From: Aldrovandia affinis
Taxonomy: Eukaryota > Chordata > Actinopteri > Notacanthiformes > Halosauridae
Reading direction: 5' to 3'
Assembly: GCA_029706075.1 (NCBI GenBank)
Contig: JAINUG010000196.1
Location: 1,583,001-1,647,000, forward strand
Length of the DNA: 64,000 bases
The translations under genes and the position numbers were made by a program. The notes under the pieces were generated by a model. The model saw nothing but the letters and a program-made list of their open reading frames with translations. It did not search any database and was not told the DNA's origin. Below are positions 51,647 through 63,429 of this stretch, piece after piece (position 1 is the first letter of the stretch; the number at the start of each line of letters is the position of its first letter).

Positions 51647-53837
51647 CTAGTTGAGGAATTTGCGGCACTTTTTGGCACCACAGTTGCAGGGCAGCTTGTT
51701 GCTAAGTGCTTCAATGGGGAACTTGTAATCATAGGTGAGCTCCTCCCCCCGGTAGATCTTGCGCATGGCGAAGATGACGATGTGCTTCTGGCCCTCGATG
51801 TTGATGACACGGGAGTAGCAGTTCGGCTCGCAGGAGTGGTTGATGAACCGTGCCGCATTGCCGTGCATGGTGGCATCCACCACCTCGTAGTCGTCGATGC
51901 GGAACATGTAGCAGCCAATGCCCTGCAGGGGGAGCCAGAGGGAGGGAACAGGGAAATGAAGCACTCACACTGGGTGGTAAGCGGAAGAGTGGAGCACTTT
52001 AGAGGGATGGGTTAGAATATCAGAATTTAGAATATTCACATGGGTGTATAGTATTCAAATGCCTCGTCTGATAAGTCTTTTAAAATATTTATTTATTCAC
52101 TTATTTATGTAAGCCTTCTTAAAACGTCTTTAGATGTTCAGTGTAATTATAATCAGCAAGCACTAAGCAAGTGATAATTGAGAAGCTCAGACTGCAATCT
52201 ATTGGCTATTAAATGTACTAACACTTACACTAGTTGCTCACAGAAATATTGAAAACGCAAAATACCATTCTTCATCACTGACCTGTATAACTGGACCCTC
52301 CCTCGAGTATGGAGTTGATGCATACTGAAATCTGTAGCCCCGAGTGGCTGGCGGTAGTAACATTTTCTCTCAAAGAGATCCATTATAATTTAGCGAACTT
52401 TTAAGGAAAAATATCACTAAGCTACGATGGCTCACAAAAATGAGAATGGGTTTAGAATCCCTCATTTCTTATAAGCTACTTTGATGCACAAGCACAGCTC
52501 TTACATTTAATTATATATATACAATATATATAATCTTTTTGAATAAGAACGCATGAAAATATATACATCATGGACTCATGGTGGACTCTTATTAGAATCC
52601 AGAAGCTTACAGGTTTGAATCCCAGGTGGGGCACTGCTGCTTGCAGAAAATGTGTAAATGAAAAAAAAATTAAAACTATTAAAGGGCTGGATAACATTGC
52701 CTAACAAGGGTTGGATAATATATGTTGCTTGTTTTTTATGGAGGGTGTCAAACTCTCCATAAAAGTGTATTTGCTGGTATTTTCTGCAACCACTTCAGAT
52801 CCACTCTCATTCTGTTATCATTCAAGTTCACTTGGCTTCAGTCAAAGCCCTTTGAGTGGTGCGACCACAGAGACCAGACACTGTGCCTTGACCTGCCCTG
52901 GCCCCTCCCCCTTCTCTCACCTTGCTGTCATAGTACTTCTCCCGCTTGTCAGTGAGGACGGAGCGGATGACATTGCCGGAGTACTCGATCACCATCTCTC
53001 CCGCATCGATGTTTCTCTTGCAGAACAGACCGCGACCGTGGACGGCTGACCTGTCAGAGCAGACAGCACAGTACAGTCAGACAGGGGTCACATGGTCTGG
53101 TTCTGCTTGATCAGGAGGACCCTGCAGACCTCTGCAGGAGGGGTTCCTCCACTACCGTGTGTGGTGTTAGATTTGGCTTTGAGGTTACAGCCTGTACATT
53201 CTGATTGCGGGAATGTTCATACCTGTAGACCCCCACTGCCTCCTTGGATGCCTTCTTCAGGTGACGGAACCGCATGGGCATGGGCAGGTCCATACTGGTG
53301 GCCCGCCTAAAATAAAATAATAACTTTATTTATATAGCAGTTTTCAAGCTTTTCAATCATTTCAACTCAAAGTGTTTAACATATTTTTATTTTTATTTAT
53401 ATAGTCTGTAACCTATTTTTCTATATTGGCCAGGTCTCCCTTGAAAAAGAGATCGATGATCTCATTGGGACTACCTGGTAAAATAAAGGTTAAATTTAAA
53501 AATTTAAAAAAGTGTTTAACATAGATAAAAAAGAGAGAAGAAATCCTGCAAATCAGACAGAGCTGGGGGGCAACTGACACAGAGGAGGGGGGAAACACAG
53601 ACAACAGTAGGGTAACCGATACAGAAGTGGGGTAACAGATAAAAGTAGGGTAACAGAAACACAGTGACAGAGGAGAGTAACAAAACACAGAGGCAAGGAA
53701 ACAGTAAGAATGGGCAGTCAGTGACTCACCTGGCAGACTTCAGCTGTACCTCTTCCTCCTCCTCATCATTGGGGTTGTATTCAGGCGGCTGTCTGTGTTT
53801 GGATGCCAGGAAGTTGAACATGTCGAACATTGATCGC
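51647..53837 (-). CDS. kmt2a: KMT2A exons encoding the WIN-type linker, SET and post-SET domains
   Basis: Exon 53837-53730 carries [20 protein letters not shown]. Exon 53306-53223 has [18 protein letters not shown]. Exon 53050-52921 gives [20 protein letters not shown], the start of the SET fold. The last exon 51922-51647 has [11 protein letters not shown], the AdoMet/peptide-binding [22 protein letters not shown], and the post-[16 protein letters not shown] with its zinc-binding cysteines, ending in TAG. The WDR5-binding WIN arginine of the family should lie just before this block, but I could not pick it out with certainty. The catalytic motifs are intact, so the enzyme should be active. 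Confidence 0.97.
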
Positions 53838-56800
53838 CTGAAAGGAGAAAGGTATGTGAACATGCATACACACACAAAGTAATGTGAGCAGGAATTTCCA
53901 AAGCTGGCCTCATCCCACACCCCACCCCACCCCACCCCACCCAGCAGAGAGATGCAGACCCACCTGTGGTGCAGCTCTGCGCGGGCGGAGCCATGGGGGT
54001 TGATTGGTGGCTCCTCAGCCTGCTCCGGCTTGTGAAAGCGAACGCGGTAATTGCGGCAGTGCCGGGCTCCGTGGAGCTGCTCCAGGAGGAAGAGGACAGC
54101 GTCGTGGATCACGCCCAGCATGCGTAGTCCGCTCACTCCTGAGAGGGGAGGGGCCAGGGTGTGAGGGAAGGGGAGGGGAGGGGAGGGGGCAGGACTTGTT
54201 AAATCAGGCAGTTCTCAGTGAAGGTATAGTAAAAATCATCATCCAAATTGCATGGAATCAGGCCTGGGATCTGACCTTCGAAGGAGAGCTCCTTGAGTCT
54301 GGCATTGGAACGTGCCTCCTGGACTTTATCGGTGAGAGACTTCCAGGCCTCTGTAGGGGAAGGATAGGGACAAAGAATGTGAGAGACTCCACAGCGTACA
54401 TAAAGGGGTGGGGGTACGGATGACTACAGCTAAATGGCGTATAGTACTACAGCACACAGAAAGGGGTTACACAGACACAGGGGCATACCTTCGATGCTCT
54501 CACTCCGTATCTGGAAGCCATCGTCGCTGCAGATCTCAAACATCACCCCCCGTTTCGGCTCTCTGTCCAGCAAGGCGTCCTTCCTGCTTTCCACCTGACC
54601 GCCGGTGCCTGCCCCACCCCCTTCACTCTGATCCTGGAGGCCTGGAGCTACAGGGCACAGAGGAGGTCATTGAGGCAGGAAGTGATGTCAAATCATTACA
54701 CTAATCAGGGAGCAGAAAGCTCAGAAAGGGTAAAGAGGGTGAACTCAGTCAGAACTCACCTGAGACTTTGGGTTTGGACTCTGTGGTCTTCGGGGTAAGA
54801 GTGGGGGACTCAGCCACTGCTCCCGGGGTCCCACTGTACAGAGGACACGATTAAAGGGAAAGAGGTCAACAAGTCTGCTTGAAATGTCATCCAGGCACAG
54901 GGAGAATTATTGGGCATATGAGGAGGATGCTAGAAATTATCCCAGGGAACTCACCAGGTCCTTTGCTCCCTCTCTGTGTGTTCCATCTCCATGTGGTCAG
55001 GAGAGAAAGCTTCTCTGAGCCTGCAGATGAGATCACACACATTCTATTTACTTACAGGTCACCTTACACAGCTCTTAAAATTATCAGCACAAATGGACTG
55101 TGCCCTTCTTAAAAAAGTGGGCATGCATGCAGCATGGTCTTAATGGGTTCCTCAGACTAAAAGTCCCAGGGAGTTTATTTTTAGAATACATGACAGCTAA
55201 AAACTTTTATACAGTTATTAATAGCTAAATGTAAGGTAAAGTACAAGTAATAATTCCCCAGCAGATATTTTAAATCTGGTACTAAAACTGTATACACTAG
55301 GCTACCATGTGGCGGTGTCTTACCCAGGGGAGGGGCATGATCGGCCCTGCTTTTCACGGGTGTTGAGGGGGCTGTCTGAACGCCGGAACTTGTGTTTCTT
55401 CCTGCCAGCCTTGTCCGGGCTGTGCTGGGTCCGTTTCGCTTTGAGCTTCCCCTTCCCAGAGGGCAGGGCCAGAGCCACAGTGCTGCTTTTGTGTGCCAGT
55501 GGCTGCTCCGAGCTCCGGGAGATGGGCGTGGTGCGGGAGCTTTGGACCGATGAGCCACTCGCCAAACAGGACATGCTGGCATCCGGAGCCGCTGAACCCG
55601 TGGGGCCGCGATCCGGGGCCTGGGGCATGTCGGCGGGTGCTCGGGATGGCAGGCGGTGCTGGAGGTGGTAGGCGCCGCCCTGCTGGCCCGGCTGCTGTCC
55701 GACTGACACGCTGATGGTCTGTCCCGAGGGTAGCACGCAAATGCCGCTGGTGTTGGGGGTTTGGGTGGGGCCGCTCAGCTGTGAAATCACAGGCCCCCCT
55801 GCTTGCAGGACCACCTGCTGCTCAGGCAGGGACAGGCTCTGCTGTCTGGCTTTCAGGAGCAGACCCCCGATGGACCCCGTGATATCGGTAGGGCCCAGGA
55901 GACCCGTTGGGGAGCTCAGGGATACTGAACCAGGCCCCACGGGGACCACGTTCAGCACAGATTGGTTGGGGTTCAGCCCGGACACGGTGCATGGCACCAG
56001 GTGTTTTGGGGATTCCTGGCCTAGGACGCCTGCCTGCACAGAAGGCGTTGACAGGCCCTGGATGGGGGCGGGCTCAAAGTACACCAACCCGGGTTTTGGT
56101 CGCTTGATGATGTTCGGGACTTTGCGCTGGGATGTGGCGGTCACCGAGGTGATGGCTCCCAGCTCCACCAGACCTGACTGTGCAGGTATCTGGGATGGAG
56201 AGAAGTTGATGAGAGTCATGTTGGGCGCTATCTCAGCAGGCGTCAGCGCTGGACGGCTCCCGGACTGGGCCAGCTTCTTAGTTTTCCGTGGCTGGAGCCG
56301 GGAGATTTGCCGCTTCTTGCTGTGCCCGGACGTGGGCGCAGCTAAGGAGGGGGACGTAGATGAGGTGCTGGAGACGATGGTGGTCCCAGGTGCTAGCTCG
56401 CCATGGGAGTCCTGGGAGTGGACACCAATGAGGAGGCCGGAGGTGGTGCTGGGAATGCCAGGCTGGAAGCCGGCCTGCGTGACTCCGGGAAAATGGATTT
56501 GAGGGTGGTGAGACATGGTGACCAGCCCTTTCCCACCCGGAGGGAACATGGCAGCAGAGGCCGACACGCCGGTGCTGATGCCTGTAGCCAGGGCCATCGA
56601 GCTTGTGTCCATAGCGCCGGTGGTGCTAACCGATGGGCCGATCTTGATCTCCTGCGTGACGCCATTGGGAAGGGGCTGCAAGACGTAGAGCGGTTGCATG
56701 TGCTGATTTACAACGATGAGCTTCTCCGTGCCAGGCTTCAGGTGAGTGGCGGTAGTCTGAACTGCGGTGCTGGCTACCTGGGTGGGGCCGGAGCCCTCCA

Positions 56801-59800
56801 CGGGTGCAGCCAGGTATTTCTGCCCTGGGAGGGGCACTGACCCGGGTGTCCCGGATGGTCGCGCCAGATCCTGGGCACTCAGCTCCACCACCTGGCTGAC
56901 GGGAGGGCTAGTCATGCGGTCGGCCTCCATGTGGCCGGGAATGAAGTGCTCTGGGGTCATGTGACCTTCCGTCACCTGGGAATCCCCACCCCTGGTCTCC
57001 GTGGAAACGCCAGTCCCTCCCCTCTGCTTTTTCACTCCTTTCTCCATGTCGCCAGTGGGCAGGGACAGGATGGGGCGCTCTGCAGTCTCGGCAATCAGGG
57101 CACTGTGATTCTGATTGGTCACTGAGGGGCTGCGGGTGGTGAGCACGGACAGGTCCGAGGGCAGTTCCAGTGGCAGGCCGTATGGCTCCTCCCCGGCCAT
57201 GGATGTGTTCACACCACTCTCTCCCGGCTCTGTGCTGGGCAGGGGCTGGGGGAAGTCCTCGAATAGGCTAATGTCCTTTCCCCGGTTAGCGTCCAGCCCA
57301 AAGCCCTCACCCAGGGAGAGGAGCTCGGAAGAGGAAGCTTCAGGCTGCTGACTCAGGCCCTGCATAGAAGGTGTGTTGAGCACAAATTCCATGATGTCGG
57401 ATGGCAGGATGTTGCCGCAGTCATCACTGTTAGTGTTGTCGGAATCCGACTTGAGCAGATCCGTGTTGAGGGACAGCTGGGCCTCCAGGGGATCCTGCCC
57501 CTGTGACTTCACGCTTCCCAGCGGCAGGCTGTTCTCCTTCTGGTTCTTCCTACCATCCCGGCTGTTGCTGCCTCCACCTCCTCCACCTTCGCCGCTGTTC
57601 TCCACCTCTTTTCCTGCGTCCAGGTCCAGCTTTTCCCCCCGTGCCTCCCGGCCCTTCCTCTTGCTGCCACCCTTGGAGGAGGCAGAGCTGGCAGCTACAG
57701 TGGTGGTGGTGGTAGTGGTGGTGGTGGCAGTGCTGATACTAGCATCACTCTCGGAGCCGTCATCCACCCCATCCAGCTGTCCAATCCTGGGGCATCCCAG
57801 CACCCGCCGGGTTGCCCCCACCCCTTCCCCTACGGACGGTGCCCTCTCCTCATCCCTCCTCTCCTCCTTCAGGAACCTGTGAAGTTGGGACCCTCTTCCC
57901 ATGATGCATCGCTGCATCCCCCCCATGGGCGGGACCCCGCCGCTGGTGGGGCTGACGATGGTGCGGGTGAAATTGTAGTAGTACGTGTCCTCGCTACACT
58001 GCACGACCCCGCCCTCCTCCTCCTCGGCGCTCTCCCCCGAGGAGGTGGTGCTGGTGTCATCGGCCCCGTCCACCTGACCCTGAGCAGAGCGCTTTCCAGC
58101 CGCGCCCCCTGCCCGCCTCTTCCCAGAGCCTTCCCCTCCACTGCAGAAGGGGATATCTTCCTCTCCGTAGGAGCGCACCCCATAGAAGGGCGTCAGGCCA
58201 AAGAACATGTTGGAGCGTGCCCGGGCGCTGCGTCGGGGATAGCGCCGCTTGGCTGACCCTGTGCTGTCGCTGTCATCTTCGTGGTGCTTATCCGCACTGC
58301 TGCCATCCTCCAGGGAGCGCTCCTCTCCCTCATCTGCTCCATCCCCATCCTCCCCAGGAGGCTGAGGGGAGAAGTGACCTTTCTTGCAATCTTCCTCTGT
58401 AAGCAGCGGACCGTCCGTCTCAGAGCTGTCCCAAACTCCACGCGGGGCAAAGAGAGGGGAGCGCGAGACCCTCTTCTGGGAGTCCGGGCCGGCGGGGGCA
58501 AGGGAGGTTGAGGTGGTCGTGCCGGAGGAGGTGCTGGCTGTCTTGGTCCCATTGGAGTCCATTTTCAGGGGCGTCAGGGTAACCTTGACCGTGCGCTTCC
58601 TGTCCCTCGGCAAGGTGTCTTTCCGCGTCATTTCAGCTGGGACCTGTGATAACCTCTGACCTTTCAAGGAGCCAAACCTGCTGTGCACCCCCTCTGAGAC
58701 AGTGCTGTTCTTCCTTTCGGGACTGGAAAACCTCTCCCTGGCTTTCAGGGGTGTGCTCCGTGCCTCCTTCTCACCCTCTATCAGCTCCAATGACCGGGGG
58801 GGTTTGGAGTCACCATCGAGTGCTTCCGTCGGCGCAATGTTGTTCTGAGAAGCTTTCCCCTTCTCTTTCGCAGACTCCCTGACACCCGGCGTTCGAACTT
58901 TGGAGCGAGTCTCTTTGATGGTGGAGATTCCACGCCCAGTGACGGACGACACAGTCAACTGAGTGGCAGGCTTGGCAGCTTCATCTTCAGTGATAGTGGA
59001 GGCTCCAGTCCTCCAAAGGGGTCTTGTGACGGCCGGAACGGCTTGACCAAACAGGTGATCATGCGCCTTCCTCCCCATGCTTTTGTGGTGTGGAGACTGG
59101 GGGGAGCCAGGTTTAACCGAGTCTTTGGAAGCCGGCGGCAGGCTTAGGTTGGGCTCCTTAGCCAGGTCGCTGCTGCTGGTGTCCTTTGGCAGGGTGGCGG
59201 TGGGGTGGCGGGATGCCAGGCCGGGGCCAGCGGAGAGCTCCTTGGTGCTCGGCTTCCCCTTCTCCGCCTTCATGCCGCTGCTGCCGGTCCTCAGGTGCCC
59301 GGTCAGCACTGCCGTGCCCAGTGGCGGTGAAACTTGGCTACCTCCAGTCAGCGCCGGCAGCGTCTCGGTTGCCCGGGATATGGACCTGTCCATTTGGCCT
59401 CCTGACGGCCGGCCAGCACCCTCCATCCGCCTATCCGGAAGGCCGCCCTGGTTTTTGTGCTGGGCGACGGGGCTCAGTGTCCAGGTCTCCCGGCTCTGTT
59501 TGGTGTCCCTTAAGCTCACCCTGTCCTTCTCCGCCACCACGTCCCATGCACTCAGGTCTCGGAAGGCAGTGGAGAGTGACGGAGCAGAGGAGAAGGTCCC
59601 GGTGTGGCCCGGCGGTGGGGAGGGGGCTCGCTGACGTGGCAGCTGAGGAGAAAGGGAGGAGGTGCTGTGGCGGCGGGATCCTATGCTTCTCAGGCCAGGG
59701 GTCAACAGAGGGTCACCCACCGTGACAATCTCGTGCGGTGAGCTGGCGAGACCTCCTGTATGGGACACAAATAGAGGAACTGAAAGAATGGCTCATGATG

Positions 59801-62800
59801 GACTTAGACTTGCACAAAAAAATACCTTCTATACAATGAAGTCAACTGAGGAAATAGCACTCAAATGAATTATTCAATCATTCAAAGGGACAGATCGGTT
59901 CCGATGTAGTCACTGAGATTACGCAGTTTGTATGTAAAGTCTTTCATGTTTATTTTGCTAAATGAAATGACACAAATAGAAAACTAGAGTTTCCGCCATC
60001 ACTTGTGAAGTTCTAGAGACAGGCAAAACATGATCAAGGTCAAATATTACATTTATTATAATTTGATAATAAGTAACATGTCACAGGGGTGCCTTGACTA
60101 CCTGTAGAAGGGAGGGGTCTGGAGCCAGGTGACCTCTGGCATGGGGGGTAACTGGGATGCCTACTCCGGGTGGCAGCCTTTGGTTTTAGGGTTGTAGGGG
60201 TGGGCTGGCTGTCCGATGGGCGGGCTGTGGGGGACTCCGGGAGTGGTGACATTTCCATTTCTGTCAGGAAGAAAAAAGTGCTGCTCAGCCTCACACAATT
60301 TCAATTTCCCACAACAGCCATTCTTACAACACAGATGGACTGAAAGGTAGTAATGGAGGAGTGAGGCTTCATTAACCCCTAAAATGGGAGGAGACATCAG
60401 TGACTGAAGTGCAGATGGGTGCAGCTCATGCGTTCTAAAATGGCTGCTCAAAACAGTGCGTTCCCACCTGCGGAGGAGGGGGGGCTGTGGATGATAGTGC
60501 GGTTGTCCTCATGCTCCACCGTGCTGTTGATGTCAGCCTCCACCACTGGGGGGCGACACACCAGGATCTTGCAGGTGTACACACATCGCTTGCGGGCGTC
60601 CAGAGTGCTCCAGTACACCCTTGAGCACCTGGGGAGATAGCGCACAGTGTTGGGTTAATGGTGCTGAGTATTCCTCTAAATCTACAGGCTATTACAAGAA
60701 GGGACACAAATTGGATGTGCAATCAAACACCAAAGAGTTATTGTTCAAAATGTTTTAAAAAGTGATAAATTGTTTACAAGTGAGGCTGAGACAAATAAGC
60801 TTAGCTGCAAAACAAATACAAACCCCATCTTTTTGGTCTGCAGTCAAAAAGAATGTCATTTTTTTACAGTAGTGTCCAATTACCATAATCCCGCAGACTC
60901 TCAAATACTGTGGTTCCTATTCAAAATGGATCCATGTACTCAAACGTAACTACTGCAATTTGTTTGTGTTGTACCATATCATCCCTAGTGCAAGGAGACA
61001 TGGCGACGGATGCAAGAGTGAACTAGGGGGATAGGACCCACTTACTGGTAACCGATTGGGAAGAGTTTGCGTTCGCAGTCTGAGAGCTCGGTTAGGATTC
61101 CGAGACAGTCAATGGTCATGGAACCTGCATCGACACACATCGCACACAGGTTGCCAGATGTTGCCTACTGAGGTCAATGAAAACAGTCAAAGAGAACATT
61201 TGTTTGCTCTAATGCAGCATTTATGGACCTCTCTCCCCTTGACATTTTCTGAAATAAAGTTATCATATTTTCACGAAAATGTATTTAACCAGAAAGGTCA
61301 ACTGAGAACTTTCTTGTTTATAGAGAACAAGGCAAGTAGGAAATGTAATGGATTGTGTAGCCAATCAACTGTATGTTACTCATCTCTCTGACCCACTGCT
61401 TAGACATAAATAATTTTTCTATACAGAAAAATTGCAGAATTTTTTCAGATATGTTTAACCCATTTAGACCTAAAATGCCTGCTAAAAACATTTGCAATTA
61501 TTCTACACAACCTCTTAAAACCAGGGTTTTCTGGAATTAACACTGCAGCTATTTGAATCCAGATTTAAACAAAAGAGCGACCTAAACGATGTTTAATGGA
61601 CAATAGTAACACTCAATAACTCAATTTTTGCGCAATCCTGATCGTGATCATGGTGGGAAATGATGGTGGGACAGGGTGTGTGAATGGCAGATGGATGGTG
61701 GGACACGTACCAATCATCATGTGGATGTTCTTGGGTTCCACGCCGCTCAGAAACTTCCTCCGCAGACTAATCCCTTCAAAATCCACCAGGATTCTCCGTG
61801 TCACCTCGAACCCGGATTCTGACATCACCTGCATGGGGGCCAGGACAGACTCCTTTGGCAATTCAGTGACTACGCAACAAGCTCACAACAAACAAGCTCA
61901 CATTTCCCATGTTGGGTGCAGTTTGTGAAGGGGTGAGGTGGGGGTTGGGTTGGGTGGAGCTTAGGTATGGGGTTTGTGATGGGTGGGGTGGGTGTGTTTT
62001 TTGAGGGGATGGTGTTGGGTGTGCTTGGTGGCGGTGAGTTGGGTGGGGGTTGGGTACGTTTGGGTGTGGGTTTCGAGAAGGTGGTACTGGGTGGGTTAAG
62101 GTGGTGCAATCTCTCCTTACCTCCCCCTTGATGAGGTCACGGTGCCGTTGGCAGTACACCTTCTTGTCCTCCAGGAAGACACAGTGGCGCAAACGGGCAC
62201 ACATGAAGTGGTAGTTACTGGTGCAGGTGGACAGGCAGCAGCCCACTGTGGCTCCAGGCCTCTGACAGTGCTCACAGCTGGGGGAAACAGACAATTAGCC
62301 TGATGCTGCCAGCAGCCCCTCCTCTACCACCAAGGTGAGGGATTGTGACCCTCCCGACCTGCTTACCAGCTGCTTCCCTCGGATGACAGCCATGTGGACG
62401 TTCTTCAGTGAGCCGTCATCATCCTCAAAAACCTCGGCCGACCACAGCGCACAGTTCACATGAGTCCACTCGTTCTGCCCGATATACAAGAGCCTTCCAC
62501 CGTCCTGAGAAACACACACACAGATGCATGGACAACAAACACACGCACGCACGCACGCACGCACGCAAGTGAATTTAACTTAATTTCAACTCTAATTTTA
62601 ATCAGTCTCGTATTATAATATTAATAAAAATAACAAAAATAAGAAATAATAAAAACCAACTTCAAAACGTGTACTGTATAATGCTATGCAGCCCCTGTGA
62701 ACATATTATCCATAAGGGCTGGACAGGTGGAGGTGGAGCAGACTGAAGATCACGTGTACATGTGGGGGTTGGAAGTTGGCGAGGGGGAAGGACTCACGTT

Positions 62801-63429
62801 GGTGTTGTCATCGCCATACTTGAGGCACAGCGCACACTGACGGTTGTCGCTCACGTCCGGCGGAGGTGAAAGCTCTGGGCTGTCCCCACGGGCAAGGTCT
62901 GGGCCTTAAGGTGGGGGGCACAAAAACCCAACACACCGTCAACTCCGGTGTCACAATAAATTGTTACAAAAATAGTATTCTTTAACATTATTAACATTTT
63001 AACACTTGAACATTTAACATAATATTATAATATATAATATGCACACTCATCCATATTTATTTTACATGAAACAAAATGCATCGTGGCCGTTCAGAGGGAA
63101 CGTTTGAAATGGCCACGACCAGTGGGAAGGCGTTGCCACGACAACGTATTCACCGCGGTCAGACCAGACATACTAATCAGATCACCGGTCCGCAACCTGG
63201 CGATTCATCAAGGGCCGCTCCGCGACATGTCTCACCGTCTATGTGCGCGGGGGGCGAGGGCAGGGCTGAGGGGGAGTCTGGCTCGCCGGGCGCCTTGGGG
63301 CGGGGCGCAGGGATGATCTTCTTGGTGAGGGGGGGCTGCTCGGCACGGGCCATCTCATCCCTCTCCTGCCACTGGGCGTAGTTGTGGTCCAGGGAGGGGG
63401 GCAGCACGGCGTTCGGAAGCAGTCCGCTG
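51647..63429 (-). CDS. kmt2a: KMT2A (MLL1) histone H3K4 methyltransferase, C-terminal 2,232 residues
   Basis: Partial gene; the 5' exons lie beyond the right edge. Eighteen exons in transcript order: 63429-63236, 62904-62798, 62504-62359, 62277-62121, 61828-61711, 61124-61046, 60628-60468, 60260-60102, 59755-55324, 55020-54955, 54833-54760, 54647-54489, 54350-54276, 54138-53964, 53837-53730, 53306-53223, 53050-52921, 51922-51647. Every junction is AG/GT and phase-compatible, total 6,700 bp. Encoded in order: extended PHD finger, FYRN, long disordered region with two Taspase1 sites and transactivation motif, FYRC, and SET plus post-SET. KMT2A is the nuclear catalytic subunit of a WDR5/RBBP5/ASH2L complex that methylates H3K4 at HOX and other promoters. 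Assignment to KMT2A rather than KMT2B rests on the [20 protein letters not shown] block, the large exon content and the RNF26/C1QTNF5 synteny. Confidence 0.97.
53384..53508 (+). mobile_element. Truncated retroelement with 15-bp target duplication in a KMT2A intron
   Basis: AAAGTGTTTAACATA occurs perfectly at 53369-53383 and 53509-53523. The 125-bp insert carries GGCCAGGTCTCCCTTGAAAA, GATCTCATTGGGACTACCTG and AATAAAGGTTAAATTT with an A-rich end, the 3' end of a common fish LINE/SINE. It lies opposite to the gene and inside an older repeat beginning ACTTTATTTATATAGC. Confidence 0.8.
53964..54647 (-). CDS. kmt2a: KMT2A exons encoding the FYRC half-domain
   Basis: Exons 54647-54489, 54350-54276 and 54138-53964 encode [40 protein letters not shown] and [20 protein letters not shown]. 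The [19 protein letters not shown] tail of the domain follows. It is the partner of FYRN. The intron 54275-54139 is short and very G-rich. Two small exons (55020-54955 and 54833-54760) join it to the giant exon and encode a poorly conserved acidic/Pro linker. Confidence 0.94.
55324..59755 (-). CDS. kmt2a: KMT2A giant central exon: Taspase1 sites and transactivation region
   Basis: A 4,432-bp exon of about 1,477 codons, the counterpart of the single very large exon in mammalian KMT2A. It opens with [20 protein letters not shown], kept across vertebrates. Further in, [13 protein letters not shown] and [20 protein letters not shown] are conserved. Two Taspase1 sites follow: QVD|GADD (cut between the codons at 58068-58070 and 58065-58067) and QLD|GVDD (57771-57773 and 57768-57770). 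Around 57390-57420 the [12 protein letters not shown] helix is the CBP/KIX-binding transactivation motif. Much of the remainder is Ser/Thr/Pro/Gly-rich and diverged, with a poly-Thr run near 57690-57730 and a poly-Gly run near 57570. The exon begins after ATACAG|GA and ends GG|GTAAGA. Confidence 0.96.
60468..61828 (-). CDS. kmt2a: KMT2A exons encoding the FYRN half-domain
   Basis: Exons 61828-61711, 61124-61046 and 60628-60468 encode, in order, [37 protein letters not shown] with KLFPIGY, and [19 protein letters not shown]. The sequence ends with [24 protein letters not shown] folds together with FYRC of the same protein after Taspase1 cleavage, holding the N-terminal and C-terminal fragments as one complex. 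All three junctions are phase-matched (1, 2, 1). Confidence 0.93.
61920..62100 (+). repeat. G-rich minisatellite-like tract in a KMT2A intron
   Basis: Irregular GGTGGG, GGGTTGGG and GGGGTTGG units run for about 180 bp on the plus strand (C-rich in the transcript), ending 20 bases from the splice donor of the ePHD exon. Confidence 0.7.
62121..63429 (-). CDS. kmt2a: KMT2A exons: linker and extended PHD finger (ePHD)
   Basis: Exon 63429-63236 encodes the conserved linker [20 protein letters not shown]. Exon 62904-62798 begins the zinc-binding module with [14 protein letters not shown]. Exon 62504-62359 has [20 protein letters not shown] and the [13 protein letters not shown] block. Exon 62277-62121 finishes it with [22 protein letters not shown] and the [13 protein letters not shown] end. 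The order of Cys/His pairs is that of the MLL extended PHD (C4HC3-type with a preceding zinc knuckle), next to the FYRN half-domain. The bromodomain and earlier PHD fingers must lie off-window. The 3' end of exon 62504-62359 is a notable choice: the in-frame donor AG|GTCGGG lies 8 bases past a stronger-looking GTAAGC. Confidence 0.93.
62541..62567. repeat. (ACGC)n microsatellite in a KMT2A intron
   Basis: About six ACGC units, 40-60 bases upstream (in transcript sense) of the exon at 62504. Confidence 0.9.

Noticed and set aside
55714-56502. 262-codon open frame on the plus strand
   Set aside because: It is the antisense shadow of the GC-rich KMT2A giant exon. It has no domain and its composition follows the sense codons.
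51608-63429. KMT2B instead of KMT2A
   Set aside because: A few SET-region residues ([13 protein letters not shown]) resemble KMT2B, but the large exon, the conserved blocks before SET and the synteny fit KMT2A.
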